Shown piece by piece: positions 33,765-45,995 of a DNA stretch of 64,000 nt. Under the pieces are notes generated by a model. That model saw nothing but the letters and a program-made list of their open reading frames with translations. It did not search any database and was not told where the DNA came from. The stretch's first letter is position 1. The number at the start of each line of letters is the position of its first letter. Origin of the DNA: Branchiostoma floridae (lineage: Eukaryota > Chordata > Leptocardii > Amphioxiformes > Branchiostomatidae); the NCBI RefSeq assembly GCF_000003815.2, contig NC_049992.1:4212998-4276997 (forward strand). The letters are read 5' to 3'. The position numbers were made by a program, and so were the translations under genes.

Positions 33765-36700
33765 GTATACGCCGTGCAATTAAAAAAAAGTAGTTGGAAC
33801 TGTTTCAATAGCTGAAAATGCTCCTGGGATACTTGCCCGATGCTACAACTTTTTTAACTTCTAGGGATACCCCTGGTGTGTAAGGGTCCATATATTCTAA
33901 TAGTTCTAAGACTGATCATTTTCTGATTTTTAGAATCTTCTGTCAAGGCTTTATGCTTTATGTTTTTACATTAAACTTCAGAGTGTGTGATGAAAATGTG
34001 GAGGATGACAAAATCCAGTAAAGTTTGCTGGGTACTTCTTGGATTCGGAATCCTGGTGATTGCAGCAGCTGTCATCGGAGTGGTCCTGTCAGTTTTCATC
34101 CCACCTGGAAGTAAGGTAAGCCCACCAGTTGATTTTGTTGAATAGAAACCATTGTCCATAGGGCCATGTTCACTTAATATATCCTTACGTCTCGGTGCTT
34201 CCTAGAAATTCCAGGACACCCCACGGATATTGAAGATTCCTTTTTAGCAGTTCCCTCTTTGCCCCGTCCCTCTTCTCCTCTTGCACAAGTGGTGCCCAAA
34301 TTGTCCAAAATAGCAAATTGCTGCGGTTCTGTCTACAATAACTCATCACATATTTGCAGGAGGCGCAATACTCTACAAATCAACAGGTAACGGTGATCCA
34401 GGCGAAGTTAACAAATGCCAGCGTTTCAAGGTCATCGATTTTCTTCGAGGACAACAGCTCAGCCCTTGTTAACATGACTCTACTCTCCCCGACATCGATG
34501 GCCCAGACGCCTGCCACTCCAAGGGCGACGACTGTCTACAGGAAAAGCAGCTCAGATCTTGTCAACTCGACTCCTTTCTCCCTACACCCGATGTTAAAGA
34601 AGTCTGATTCTACACAAATGACTGCACTCAATGAGGAAAACAGCCCGTTCCTTGTCAACACAACCCAGTTCTCGTCACCAATGATGATGAATATGACTGT
34701 GCGTCCTGGGGAGACAAATGTCGTCATGGAAAACAGCTCGGCTCTTATCAACACGACTCCATTCCCTTCCCAATCGATGCAAAAGATCACTACTACTTCA
34801 AAGATGACAACTTTCTTCAAGGAAAGTGGGTCGGCTCTTATCAACGCGACTGATTTCTTCAAGAACAACAGCTCAGCCCTTGTGAACATGACTTCATTCT
34901 CTACATCATCGATGCTGCGCAAGTCAGCTACTCCAAGGATAAGGGCGTTCTCCAAGGAAAACAAAACCACATCGATGCTAATGAAGTCTGCCACTCCAAG
35001 GGCGATGACAATCCTTAAAGAAAACAGGTCGGCCCTTGCCAACATGACTCCATCCTTCTCACCAGTGATGCTGAAGACGTTGGCTACCCCACGGGTGAGC
35101 AGTTCTTTCAAGGACGAAAACTCTACCCTTATCATGGCGACTCCTGTCTTCAAGACAAACTCGGGCTCGGGCGCTGTCGTTGTGAACATCACTTCATTGT
35201 CCTCGACATCGATGCTATGGACGTCTACTACAACACGGGTGACAAAGTTCTTCAAAGATAAGCGTGCTACTGTTTCCTTGTCGACTTCCCTCGTCTTGCC
35301 CTCGGCAGGGGAGTCAACTGGGGCATTTTCGAACGTCAGCTTACACCCCGGAATCCATCCAACGACCGTCAAGTCTCTGTCAACTGCTGGTAAGTAATGT
35401 ACTCAAAGTCTGGTGAAGACTAGACTACTTTATGTGTTTAAGCTCTGTTCTATGTTAAAAACGTCACGCATTAACTTTCATACCATACCAGTTTAATAGT
35501 TTGGTTCTTGCTCCAACAAAATTTGTTGTCATTATCCCACAGACATCAATGAGTGCACCAGGAACCCATGCCTACATGGACGCTGTGTGAACAAACATGT
35601 TGGCTACACATGTACCTGCTCACATGGATGGACTGGACACCGCTGTCAGCAAGGTGAGATTTTTCGTCCTGTTACATATATATCAAGAGCATCGATAAAG
35701 GTTAGGCATCAAGGTTATGAGATGCTCAATCAAAAAATATTAAAGATATTGTCTAAGTTTGTTAACAAACGGTCAGACGTTTCTAATTCAGACAGTAAGT
35801 ACCAGTTAGTAAGGTAAATTCTTTTTACAAAAGCATCTACATCATAATGGGTTCTGTCTTATATCACAGATATTGTGTTTCGGTGTTTCTTATACGTAAC
35901 TAATGCACCTCTCATCGACACTGACTGAAATGATTGATATTATCCCACAGACATCAATGAGTGTACCAGGAACCCATGCCAACATGGACGCTGTGTGAAC
36001 AAAGATGGCGGCTACAAATGTACCTGCCCACTAGGATGGACTGGACAGAACTGCCAGCAAAGACAAGGTGAGTTGTTTTCACAACGGCTTTTGTATGTTC
36101 TGTGTTGGTCAAATTAAAAAAGAATGACATCTTTACATGCATTTCTTATTGACACAAACATGAAATGCACCGTGTACAATATTTGGACCTAGAAGCTCCA
36201 CCTCCAACAAAAATGTGTCAGCTTACACACTGGAATCCATCCAACGACCGTCAAGTCTCTGTCAACTGCTGGTAAGTAATGTACTCAAAGTCTGGTGAAG
36301 ACTAGACTACTTCATGTGTTTAAGCTCTGTTCTATGTTAAAAACGTCACGCGTTAACTTTCATACCATACCAGGTTAATAGTTTGGTTCTTGCTCCAACT
36401 CATACAAAATTTGTTGTCATTATCCCACAGACATCAATGAGTGCACCAGGAACCCATGCAAACATGGACGCTGTGTGAACAAACATGTTGGCTACACATG
36501 TACCTGCTCACATGGATGGACTGGATACCGCTGTCAGCAAGGTGAGATTTTTTTTCAATTTATTCTGTAAGACATTCTTTGATTTTCCGGATGGTCATTG
36601 GATGTTTGAACCTCAATTTATGTGCTTTTGCACGTTAACGGTATCCAAGTCATCATCCTTTAACTACTGCTTCCATCACCTTAAAGGTTTGTGTCCTTCA

Positions 36701-39700
36701 TTTCAAAGATATAGATGAATGCAGCCAAAAACCTTGCCAACTTGGACGCTGCGAAAACAACAATGGCGGCTACACATGTACCTGCTCACCTGGATGGACT
36801 GGACAGAACTGCCAGAAAGGTATGATAACCTCTTAATGTGCAGTTAGAGACATTTCAATTCTACTGTGACAGATTCATTCTTTTATTTTGACCTTTAAGT
36901 GTGTTTTCGTACCATTGAGCTAGTATTTGAAAACTATCATTTTAACATATTTAGCTTCACATACAGTTTTTTTTTTCAAATCCTACAGACATAGACGAGT
37001 GTGCTGAAAAGCCTTGTCTATATGGACATTGTGCCAATCAGGATGGCGACTATCAATGCACCTGCTCACCTGGATGGACTGGTCAGAACTGTCGGCAAGG
37101 TGAGTTCCTTCGTAATTCGTCCTGTTACATATATAGCAATTGCAAGAGCATCGATGAAGGTTAGGCATCAAGGTTATGAGATACTCAAAGAAATATTGAA
37201 GATATTGTCTAAGTTTGTTAACGAATGGTCAGACGTTTCTAATTAAGACATAGTAAGGTAAATTCTTTTCACAAAAGCATCTACATCATAATGGATTCTG
37301 TCTTATATGGTAGGTTTTGCATGTCTTATATTTCTTAGATTTTTTTCATTAAACTTGGTATGTATAAAGCGCATTATGCAGACCATTTAGACCTAAAACT
37401 TCACGTCCTACATTAATTTGTTTCCAATATCCCATAGACATCAATGAGTGTGCCAGGAACCCATGCCAAAATGGACGCTGTGTGAACAAAGTTCCTGGAT
37501 ACAGATGTGCCTGCTCACATGGATGGACTGGACAGAATTGTGAGCAAGGTGAGTACTTTTCACAAAAATAAAAATGTTTCCATTTTTTATAGCATGTCTG
37601 TGTTTCTTATATGTTCTTGTGTTTATCATACATAACTGGTGCACCTCTCATCGACACTGACTGAAATGATTGATATTATCCCACAGACATCAATGAGTGC
37701 ACAAGGAACCCATGCCTACATGGACGCTGTGTGAACAAAGATGGCGGCTACAAATGTACCTGCTCACCTGGATGGACTGGGCAGAACTGTCAGCAAGGTG
37801 AGTTGTTATTCACAACGGGGTTTGCATGTTCTGTTTTGGTCCAATTAAAAAAGAATGACATCTGTACATGCATTCCTTATTGGCACAAACATGAAGTGCA
37901 CCGTGTAGAATATTTGGACCTAGAAGCTCCACCTCCAACAAAAATGTGTTACCCCACAGACATTAATGAGTGTACAATGAACCCATGTCAACATGGACGC
38001 TGCGTGAACATACCTGGCGGCTACAAATGTACCTGCTCACCTGGATGGACTGGACAGAACTGTCAGCAAGGTGATATTTTAGTAAAAACATCCATATTAG
38101 ATTAGCTATCTTTCTTTCTAGCGGGTATTGCATATTCTGATATCTTTACATGTATCTCTCGTTGACACAGACTTAGCCAAAAAGCTAAAACTCCACCTCA
38201 TACAGAAATTGTTAACATTATCTCACAGATATCAATGAGTGTATCAGGAACCCATGCCAACATGGACGCTGTGTGAACACAGGAGGTGGATACACATGTA
38301 CCTGCTCACTTGGATGGACTGGACAGAACTGTCAACAAGGTGAGTTTTTCTTACAACGGGTTTTGCGTGTTCTTATTTGTTAAATTAACAAAAAGTCTTT
38401 TATATCTTTACATGCTTAGCATCAAGTGCATCATGTAGAATATGAGAATTTTGATGAGAATTTTGGACATGAAACTCCTACAAAAAAGGTGAGTTTTTTT
38501 CACACCGGGTTTTGCATGTTCTGTTTTGGTCAAATTAAAAAACATCTATGATATCTTTACATGCATTTCTCATTCTCATCAAACTTAGCAAGAAGTACGT
38601 CGTGTAGAATTTATGGACCTAAAGCTCCACCTCCTACAAAAATGTGTTATTACACCACAGACGTCAATGAGTGCACCAGGAACCCATGCCTACATGGACG
38701 CTGTGTGAACATAGATGGCGCCTACAAATGTACCTGCTCACCTGGATGGACTGGACAGAACTGTCAGAAAGGTGAGTACTTTTCATAGAAATAAATATGG
38801 TTCTATTTTGTTTTATAGCAGGTCTGTGTTTCTTATATTTCTTGAACTAGTGCACCTCTCATTGACACTGACTAAAATTATTGCTATTATCCCACAGACA
38901 TTAATGAGTGCACCAGGAACCCATGCCAACATGGACGCTGTGTGAACAACGATGGTGGATACAGATGTACCTGCTCACCTGGATGGACTGGACAGAACTG
39001 TCAGCAAGGTGAGTTCTTTTCACAAAAATATACAAATAGAAATGAGTCTGTTTGATGTTATTTTATTTTATAGCAGGTCCTGTATGTTGTATGTTCCCTG
39101 TGTATTCTTAAACTAGTGCAACTATCATCGGCACTGACTGAAATGAAGTGCATCATGGAGAATATTTAGCGCTAAAGCTCCACCTTCTACAACAATTTGT
39201 TATTTATCCCACAGACATCAATGAGTGTACCAGGAACCCGTGCCAACACGGGCACTGTGTGAACAAAGATGGTGGCTACAAATGTACCTGCTCACCTGGA
39301 TGGACTGGAAAGAACTGCCAGCAAGGTGAGTTTTTTTTCACACTTTAGCAAAAAAAAAAAATATCTTTACGAGCATTTCTCATTGACACAAACGTGCTTT
39401 ATTGGGTGGAGAGGACAGAAATGTGATCAGGGTGAGATTTTCTTGACATTTTTTTCTGTTTTGGCATATCAATCCGCACATGGTTCTGGTCAGATATTGC
39501 TATATTTTGGCAAAATAAAAAGGTGTAACAATTCAATTAGGTAACACCTCTAAATTATACAATCTACATTTTGTTGAATATGAAGTGTGTGCCATACATT
39601 TTATCACTGTGACAGTACATAATTGTTGAGCAAGAACGTTATCAGCCTTGTGCTGCCATAGTGATATAGGAGGCATTCCTTGCTGAAAGTTTGTGAGAGA

Positions 39701-41693
39701 CCATGTCTGCTAGGAAAAGCTAAGTCAGTAAATGTGGGCAGAAAGAAAAAAGTGTACGAAGGCTAACCAAATAAGGCTAAAACAAAGCGACCAGTTTGCC
39801 GAAGAAAGAAACAACAACATCAAATAATTCATTGGCTTTCCGCGGATGAGGTTGTACATAAAAAAATTGTTGTCAGTGTTTCCGTGAACCAAATGGCATA
39901 CACTGCATGTAAAGAATGCTTAAGGGCGAAAACATATCAAGCCATACGTTATATAATTGTAGAGTGGACAAATTAAGAAGTAATGTACTAGCAATACAGC
40001 CGGTGAGGCTATGGGACAGGCGAGGTGTTTGCTCACTAAGACCTCACTTCATTTACTGTCTTGTTGCAGTCAAACCATGCCAGTATGGATGGAATGAACA
40101 CAACAACCACTGTTACAAGTTGATGAGAGACAAAGTCAGCTGGGAGTTTGCACAGCACAAGTGCAAAGAATATGGTGCACATCTGGCCTCTATCACAAGC
40201 AAGGAGGAGGACGACTTCATTAAACGTTTCATTTCGAATGGTGGGTTGTGAACAGATTATTGTCAATTATGACAGCGTTTCTTTATCATTCGTACTTAGT
40301 CCAGGGAGGAAGAAAGAGAGGGTAGGCAACATGTTAACAGTAACGATGGGATAGGCATGGCATGTGAAACAGTAAGGACAGGAAACCAAGGAAGGTGAGC
40401 AGATCCTCTGCGCTGCCCCAACGCTCAAGTAGCTAAATAAAGGGAAAGCTGAGAAAGAGATGTGAGATATTCAACAGATTTAATTGATAGGAATTAATTG
40501 TTGTACCATTTACCATACGCTGTATCGCGATTGTGACAGGAAACCAAGGAAGGTGAGCAGATCCTCTGCGCTGCCAAAACGCTCAAGTAGCTGAATAAAG
40601 GGAAAGCTGAGAAAGAGATGTGAGATATTCAACAGATTTAATTGATAGGAATTAATTGTTGTACAATTTACCATGCGCTGTATCGCGATTGTGACAGGAA
40701 ACCAAGGAAGGTGAGCAGATCCTCTGCGCTGCCCAAACGCTCAAGTAGCTAAATAAAGGGAAAGCTGAGAAAGAGATGTGAGATATTCAACAGATTTAAT
40801 TGATAGGAATTAATTGTTGTACCATTTACCATACGCTGTATCGCGATTGTGACAGGAAACCAAGGAAGGTGAGCAGATCCTCTGCGCTGCCCAAACGCTC
40901 AAGTAGCTGAATAAAGGGAAAGCTGAGAAAGAGATGTGAGATATTCAACAGATTTAATTGATAGGAATTAATTGTTGTACAATTTACCATACGCTGTATC
41001 GCGATTGTGACAGGAAACCAAGGAAGGTGAGCAGATCCTCTGCGCTGCCCAAACGCTCAAGTAGCTGAATAAAGGGAAAGCTGAGAAAGAGATGTGAGAT
41101 ATTCAACAGATTTAATTGATAGGAATTAACAGTTGTACAATTTACCATACGTTGTATCGCGATTGTTGAACAGAATGGTACTCTAAGTGATACCAGTCAT
41201 AGACAAATTCTGTGCATTTCCTTCTTTACAGCCCCTGATAAAGGTGTCTGGATTGGACTTCGAAGATATGGGGCATCTTGGAAGTGGAATGACGGATCAC
41301 GATTCAGCTATAAGAATTGGGACCATGGTGAGCCTAACAACCAATTCTGGAACGGTGGAGAGGAATGTGTGAACATATGGTCTAAGGTGAGTGCTTCCTT
41401 CTATCATAAAAAAAGTCATAATATCTCTGAATTTCTTTCTATCACAGAACAGTGATATTATCTCTGAATATTAGTAGAGCATTTGATTAATTTGCTTTTG
41501 CATGGGAAACTGTAACTTGAACACAAATTGTGTTGAGGATTCGTACTGGAAAAAGTAACAATGTTTCGTATTTATGTAACATTTCCCACAGACCGGCAAC
41601 AACTGGGCAAACACCGTGAGATGGACATACGGAAGATGGAATGACAGCAGCTGCGGCTTTAAACATAATTACATTTGCGAGAAGTTGAAATAG
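33558..41693 (+). CDS. Gene C: type II membrane protein with YEDV-family tail, glycosylated stalk, 12 cbEGF and C-type lectin domain
   Basis: Exons: tail 33558-33764; TM 33982-34115; stalk 34360-35389; EGF 35543-35653, 35951-36067, 36431-36541, 36709-36819, 36989-37099, 37438-37548, 37687-37797, 37960-38070, 38229-38339, 38661-38771, 38898-39008 and 39215-39325; lectin 40070-40240, 41232-41386 and 41592-41693. All junctions are GT-AG and all phases agree, ending at TAG 41691-41693. An AATAAA follows at 42090-42095. The first exon starts in phase 1, so at least one upstream exon, with the true ATG, is missing from this model. Topology is type II: short inside tail, outside stalk, EGF rod and terminal calcium-type lectin. 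A role in recognising glycans or particles at the cell surface is likely by domain content; partner and pathway are unknown. Confidence 0.85.
33982..34115 (+). CDS. Gene C exon: transmembrane helix
   Basis: 134 nt; begins phase 1, ends phase 0 (AAG/GTAAGC). MTKSSKVCW is followed by the hydrophobic run [19 protein letters not shown] and then SVFIPPGSK. Same exon architecture as the TM exon of gene A. Confidence 0.85.
34360..35389 (+). CDS. Gene C exon: repetitive N-glycosylation-rich stalk
   Basis: 1030-nt exon, start phase 0 and end phase 1 (ACTGCTG/GTAAGT), 343 codons. It is made of about nine imperfect units of roughly 25-35 residues on the theme [28 protein letters not shown]. Almost every unit has N-glycosylation sequons (NSS, NMT, NTT, NAT), and Ser and Thr are very frequent. 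There are no Cys residues. This fits an extended mucin-like stalk that lifts the EGF and lectin parts off the membrane. It ends [18 protein letters not shown]. Confidence 0.82.
35543..39325 (+). CDS. Gene C: block of 12 calcium-binding EGF exons
   Basis: Twelve exons, eleven of 111 nt and one (35951-36067) of 117 nt ending QQRQG. Each encodes one six-Cys EGF, phase 1-1, typically starting [15 protein letters not shown] and ending [12 protein letters not shown]. The consensus for calcium binding and Asx hydroxylation is present in most. Introns are about 140-370 nt and partly duplicated; for example 36106-36220 and 37847-37955 are near copies. This shows growth of the array by tandem duplication. 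Confidence 0.9.
36226..36278 (+). pseudogene. Duplicated 3' end of the stalk exon inside an intron
   Basis: The sequence repeats the last part of the stalk exon (GGAATCCATCCAACGACCGTC ... ACTGCTG/GTAAGT), followed by a copy of the next intron and EGF exon (to 36541). It is part of a duplication of about 315 bp (35336-35653 to 36226-36541). No acceptor remains at its start, so it is probably not spliced in. Confidence 0.7.
39395..39432 (+). pseudogene. EGF exon relic
   Basis: GGTGGAGAGGACAGAAATGTG and then a CAGG/GTGAG donor match the last 12 codons of an EGF exon (read as [11 protein letters not shown]). The rest of the exon and its acceptor are missing. Confidence 0.5.
40070..41693 (+). CDS. 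Gene C: C-type lectin domain, three exons
   Basis: Exons 40070-40240, 41232-41386 and 41592-41693 join in phase 1 and phase 0. The translation has the long-form lectin start ([17 protein letters not shown]), [18 protein letters not shown], the core WIGL with WNDGS, an EPNN motif, ECVNIW, then [17 protein letters not shown] and stop. Six Cys are in canonical positions. EPN with a downstream WND is the calcium/sugar site of mannose-type C-type lectins, so calcium-dependent binding of mannose-like sugars is predicted from family knowledge. The exon 1 to 2 intron holds a 158-bp satellite. Confidence 0.9.
40379..41165. repeat. 158-bp tandem repeat, five copies, in lectin intron
   Basis: Copies start at GGAAACCAAGG near 40381, 40539, 40697, 40855 and 41013. 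Each holds GTGAGCAGATCCTCTGCGCTG and GGTGAG donor-like sequence. Copies look nearly identical, so the array is young. It lies in the intron between lectin exons 1 and 2. Confidence 0.93.
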
Positions 41694-44600
41694 TGACATC
41701 GTGTTTGGTGCCCTAGCAGCGGTGAGGCCTTTCGTCATCTTAGCGACCGGAGAAAGAGTGGATGTAGAAATCTTGCATCGCAGCATTGAAGCCAATCAGC
41801 ATACATATGCTAATAGAAGATGACAATAAGTCAAAGTCACTTTAATGTCCTTAAACTATGTGCCTATCTGGACAATAACGAAATACATGTATGTATGTAT
41901 GTATGAATATGTATATTCATGTAGTTTTGTTGCTCGAAAAAGGTCAAGTACAAAAACTATAGAACCCAATAGGTGACAGTAGCCTGATGCTTTTGTTCCC
42001 TAACACTTTATATACCATATCGTTCAATTTTGTGACAGATTGAAGGCAGTTTTACGTCCAATTTCCGCCTGCTTGGCATTTTTTTTTCAAATAAACACTG
42101 ACTTATATTGTCATGGAAACTGTACCAAACAGATCCAAGTTGACTTCCTCACTATTCATTACCGCATGAATAAATGGAAACTACATTTGGTATGGCCTAA
42201 TAAGGAGCTTCTATTTCTATATGTCAGGCGGATTAAGTGGACAGAAAGTAAGTGATCATTCAAAATTATAATTGTAAGTGTTGAAATTGGACAGCCTATA
42301 TGTAGAAAACAAGGTTCATTTAGTTCTGTTTAACGCTGAACAAAGATTTCGAATTCTTAACTTACTGTAACGTTATATACAATGTTGGAAAGAATGGCCT
42401 AGTGTTATACATGCATTTGAATTCATATGTGGCTTATGGCATAATTTCTTAGATGTTAAAGTAAACAATACAAATTAAATGGAGGTTGCCTAACGATTTA
42501 TGTGATTTTATCACCCTAGCCTGAAATGTCATTTGTTTTCTAAAGTGTAGAAGTTGTGAAATTGTAAAGAATTGATTCAATTCACGCTGGTTTCAGCTCA
42601 ATGTACAAAATGTAATGTTATTCTGCGCAAAGTTGAGTACCTGTTTTATGACTCACATGGCTTTGTTGCTGCCACACGGAATTCATTTTTATTGGATATT
42701 GGATGCTCGGATGTTTTTCAGCAGAAAAACTTCAGCTGAAGTCTAGTTGAAAGCATGGAGTTGTGAGGAAAACCATAAACCTGGCCATATTGAGTTGCTA
42801 AGGTCTTTGTTTTGCGTTATCAGAATAAATACGACAAAAAAATTCAATCATGTTGTCCTTAGCAAAAAAGAGCACTCGTTCGTGTTGTACGATGATGTAG
42901 AAATTTGAGATTTTCAATACACTAAATATACACACAATGTTGCTTCAGTGTGATGATTTAAATGGTTTTCCTTTATCTGCTTAAGCCATAGTCCTACTAA
43001 ATCCTTCTATATAAAGTAAACATCCTGGATGAGGGTACCACAATGTAGATAAAATGAAATTTAGAGTTGCCTTCCTATTTTCCACAGACGTGAATGAGTA
43101 AATGACTTTCTTTAGTCAAACTGCTGCCGAAGGACACATATCAAATCACCTTTGGCTGCAGTACACAACTAAAGTACAGGTATAAGGGGCTATCTGTATT
43201 CAAAACCTATGAGCAACATCTTTAAAAGTCCTTAAAAATCATCATAAAAAGGCCAAATGCCCTATCAGTAACTTTTGCATCCTGTAACATGGTAAATTGA
43301 AGAATGCTACTATTCATAAAAATGGAAAACAATTTTAGACCTTTACTGGTCGAACATCACCCTAATTGCACATACTGGCTTACCATGTAACCAACGCAAG
43401 TTCTGTGTGTAAAAATACATGCAATTTCTAAGTAAAATTGGTAAACAGTTGTGTTTTAGCACCACCTTATTTGGAATAATGAATAAATATTGGGAGAGCA
43501 GCTTAACATTTTTCAAGACTTACGCAACAACTGAAGAACGTTTGCGGCAACTAACTTGCCAGTAACGCTATCTTCTGATCTCTGATCTGCAAATGATAAA
43601 TTTCACTATTTCTGAAATTTTGTGCGGATTTCTTTACCGGCATAAACAATGATATGTGCCTCCTTACAATATACACAGCACTGTGTGGTTCTGAGGCCGC
43701 AAATAATCCAGAACATTCTGTTGCAACATCTTAATATAATTCTGTGTAAACATTAATAATCATCATCTAAAGCAATGTGTGCTGGCGAAACCATTTTGTA
43801 ATCAAAGTATTACAGACTTAGGACTTACATGTAGTTGGGTGACGCGGGTTGTGCCACTGAAACAGAATGTTGAAAATGATGATGTAGACTTTATAATTGT
43901 CCCACCATATTTTGGGGGGCAAGAAACTCTCGCGATTTACGCCTTGGCCTGTTGAAAGAGATAGAAAAAAGGACAGACAAAAAGAACTAAAAAAAGTGCA
44001 CATTAAATTGCAAGCAGCATGATTATTGTTATTGCTGATTTTTTCTTCAGTATGTATTACTGTTCACAATCCAACCGAATGGACCTTACAGATATAGATA
44101 TGTTTGACCTATGTTGTAATCTGCTGCAATCTTTGTCTGTTTAAACTGCAAATACTACAACCAAAGAGTGGGGATGATTCTGACACGGCAGCAGCTAGAT
44201 ATATTACACCGAAATATCAAATCCCCACCAGCAGAACACAATGCAGACAAAACACCTTTTTTCCACGAACGATCAGAGAGCGGAATAATCTCCCGGCGTG
44301 GGCGGCACTCTCGACATCTCTTTCAACTTTTAAATCCAAAGTTTAACTCCTCCAGACTTTCGCAGTAGACCCCTTGACATTTAAAGGCTGCAGAATCCTA
44401 CATATGATTAGCGCGACAGCCCTAAACAAAAAAAAGAACCTTTGCCCATCTGACTGTTTGTTCTTTGCTAATTGGGCCCCGTTGAAAAAACAACTTGACA
44501 AAGTTGATTGGGACACCAGCTGTTTGAAAACCTAACAGATGCACATGTTGGTGAAGCTTAGATATCCAGGTAATAAAGATATTTCTGAATTTTTTTACAC

Positions 44601-45355
44601 AGTTCTAGAAATTGAATTGCTATTAGACAGCTTTAGATGCAGAGCGCTTGACAAAATATTCTGTTTTAACATTAATATTCATAACCAAAAGCAAACTACG
44701 TCGATTAGACATTAGACAGGGTTAGACATCCCGGTATAAGGTATGCCAAAAAGCGGTTACTCAAGCATCTGGAAATGATTTTGGAAAAAGGTCAGACGTT
44801 TCAAACACTCTTCTTTTTTGTATCAGTAACACTGGAGAAATCTTGTTGGAGAGAGCTTTTATATCCTGGTTGTTAATTGATATGCAAATGAATCTAATTG
44901 AAGTGCAGGCTTATTCCAAGTATGTATCAATATGCAAAAAGAGGAGGAAGACTAATTTCCTTTCTGGCGTACAAAATCAACCTGTGCAGGGGAAGCCATT
45001 TCACAACCAAAGCTTCTTGCAAGAACGTTAGCTGTCAGCACGCGGGGAACCTAGCCTTATAAGGTATTTACCGTTATCTGTGTGGTCGCGTAGCGTTCCT
45101 ACATGGTCTTCAGCTCAGAAACTAGATGTCATGGGTCTGAATCGAATGTCGCCGATCTTGTGCCCTTAGGAAAGGCATTAAATAACATGACTTCTTTCAC
45201 TCCGCCCGGGTGTAAAATGGCCTCACTTCAGATGGGGAGGAAAATGGCGGCCTCATAGTACCATGTCTTAGACCCAGCCAATTCTTATTCTTCTTGTCCT
45301 TTTCATCCTGACGGACGATCAGTTCAGATGGACTCGGCGATGTGCGACTAAACTA
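41694..45355. other. Region between gene C and copy D; no gene seen
   Basis: Holds the 3' UTR of gene C (AATAAA at 42090-42095), then AT-rich sequence without recognisable exons. A 16-nt EGF acceptor-like relic (CCACAGACGTGAATGAGT) lies near 43083-43100. The part 43960-45060 is paralogous to 7450-8760 and includes a LINE remnant. Confidence 0.5.
44155..44370 (+). mobile_element. CR1-like LINE 3' remnant
   Basis: The short frame encodes TFFPRTIRERNNLPAWAAL and then SLSTFKSKV, the typical C-terminal tail of CR1/Jockey-type reverse transcriptases. Nothing else of the element remains. Confidence 0.65.
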
Positions 45356-45847
45356 ATGCCCGTAGCCAGGGGGGGGGGGGTCGATCAAAGGTCCGCTTTT
45401 TCACGCTCGAAGGTCCATTTTTTCATGTCAAGATTTTTTTCCAAAGGCATGACTGATTTGCATTTTTCACTGATAGACATTTCATTCAATCTTAGTGAGT
45501 CTATTAGCAAAATTTCCCTCGGAAAGTGCAGGAAATGGCTTTTCAGAGGGTCCAGATTTCAAAATTCCCCCGGACTTCCATTGCAAAGCCTCACGCCTTT
45601 GGTATCGGACATGATGAAAATATGTTGGGGGAGTCGGCCTCACAGACTTGTGTATTTCAATAGAAATTCCATTAAACTTAGCCAGCGAATTTTGCCCCTC
45701 AAAATGCAGGAAATGGCGTTTCAGAGGGTCAATACTTAAATTTTTTCCGGGGCAGAATGCCCCTGGACCACCCTAGACAGCTCACGCCGGCGCTCGATGG
45801 TCCCACAAGTACTAAAAAAAAACCAACCAAAATCCTGGCTACGGGTA
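45356..45847. mobile_element. MITE with CCCGTAGCCAGG inverted ends
   Basis: The left end ATGCCCGTAGCCAGG matches the reverse complement of the right end CCTGGCTACGGGTAT. A poly-G run follows the left end. Inside are two related segments sharing TGCAGGAAATGGCTTTTCAGAGGGTC. No coding capacity. Confidence 0.65.
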
Positions 45848-45995
45848 TGAACCCGGCTCTGCTCGTGCACAGTTCTTATTCTCTCTTTTATTAAATATCA
45901 CATTCTCACAACAATCCCCGAATATGTGACTTGTTCCGAAAGTGATTCGTGCTTTTGATGAGAAATATGATGATGATGATGATGTCATATTGCAG

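Noticed and set aside
34536..35372. 278-codon ORF on the minus strand
   Set aside because: It is antisense to the repetitive stalk exon of gene C; the sense frame has phase-consistent splice sites and sequons.
43083..43100. CACAG followed by ACGTGAATGAGT, like an EGF exon start
   Set aside because: Only about 16 nt match, then an in-frame stop with no Cys pattern. It could be a relic or chance, too short to annotate.
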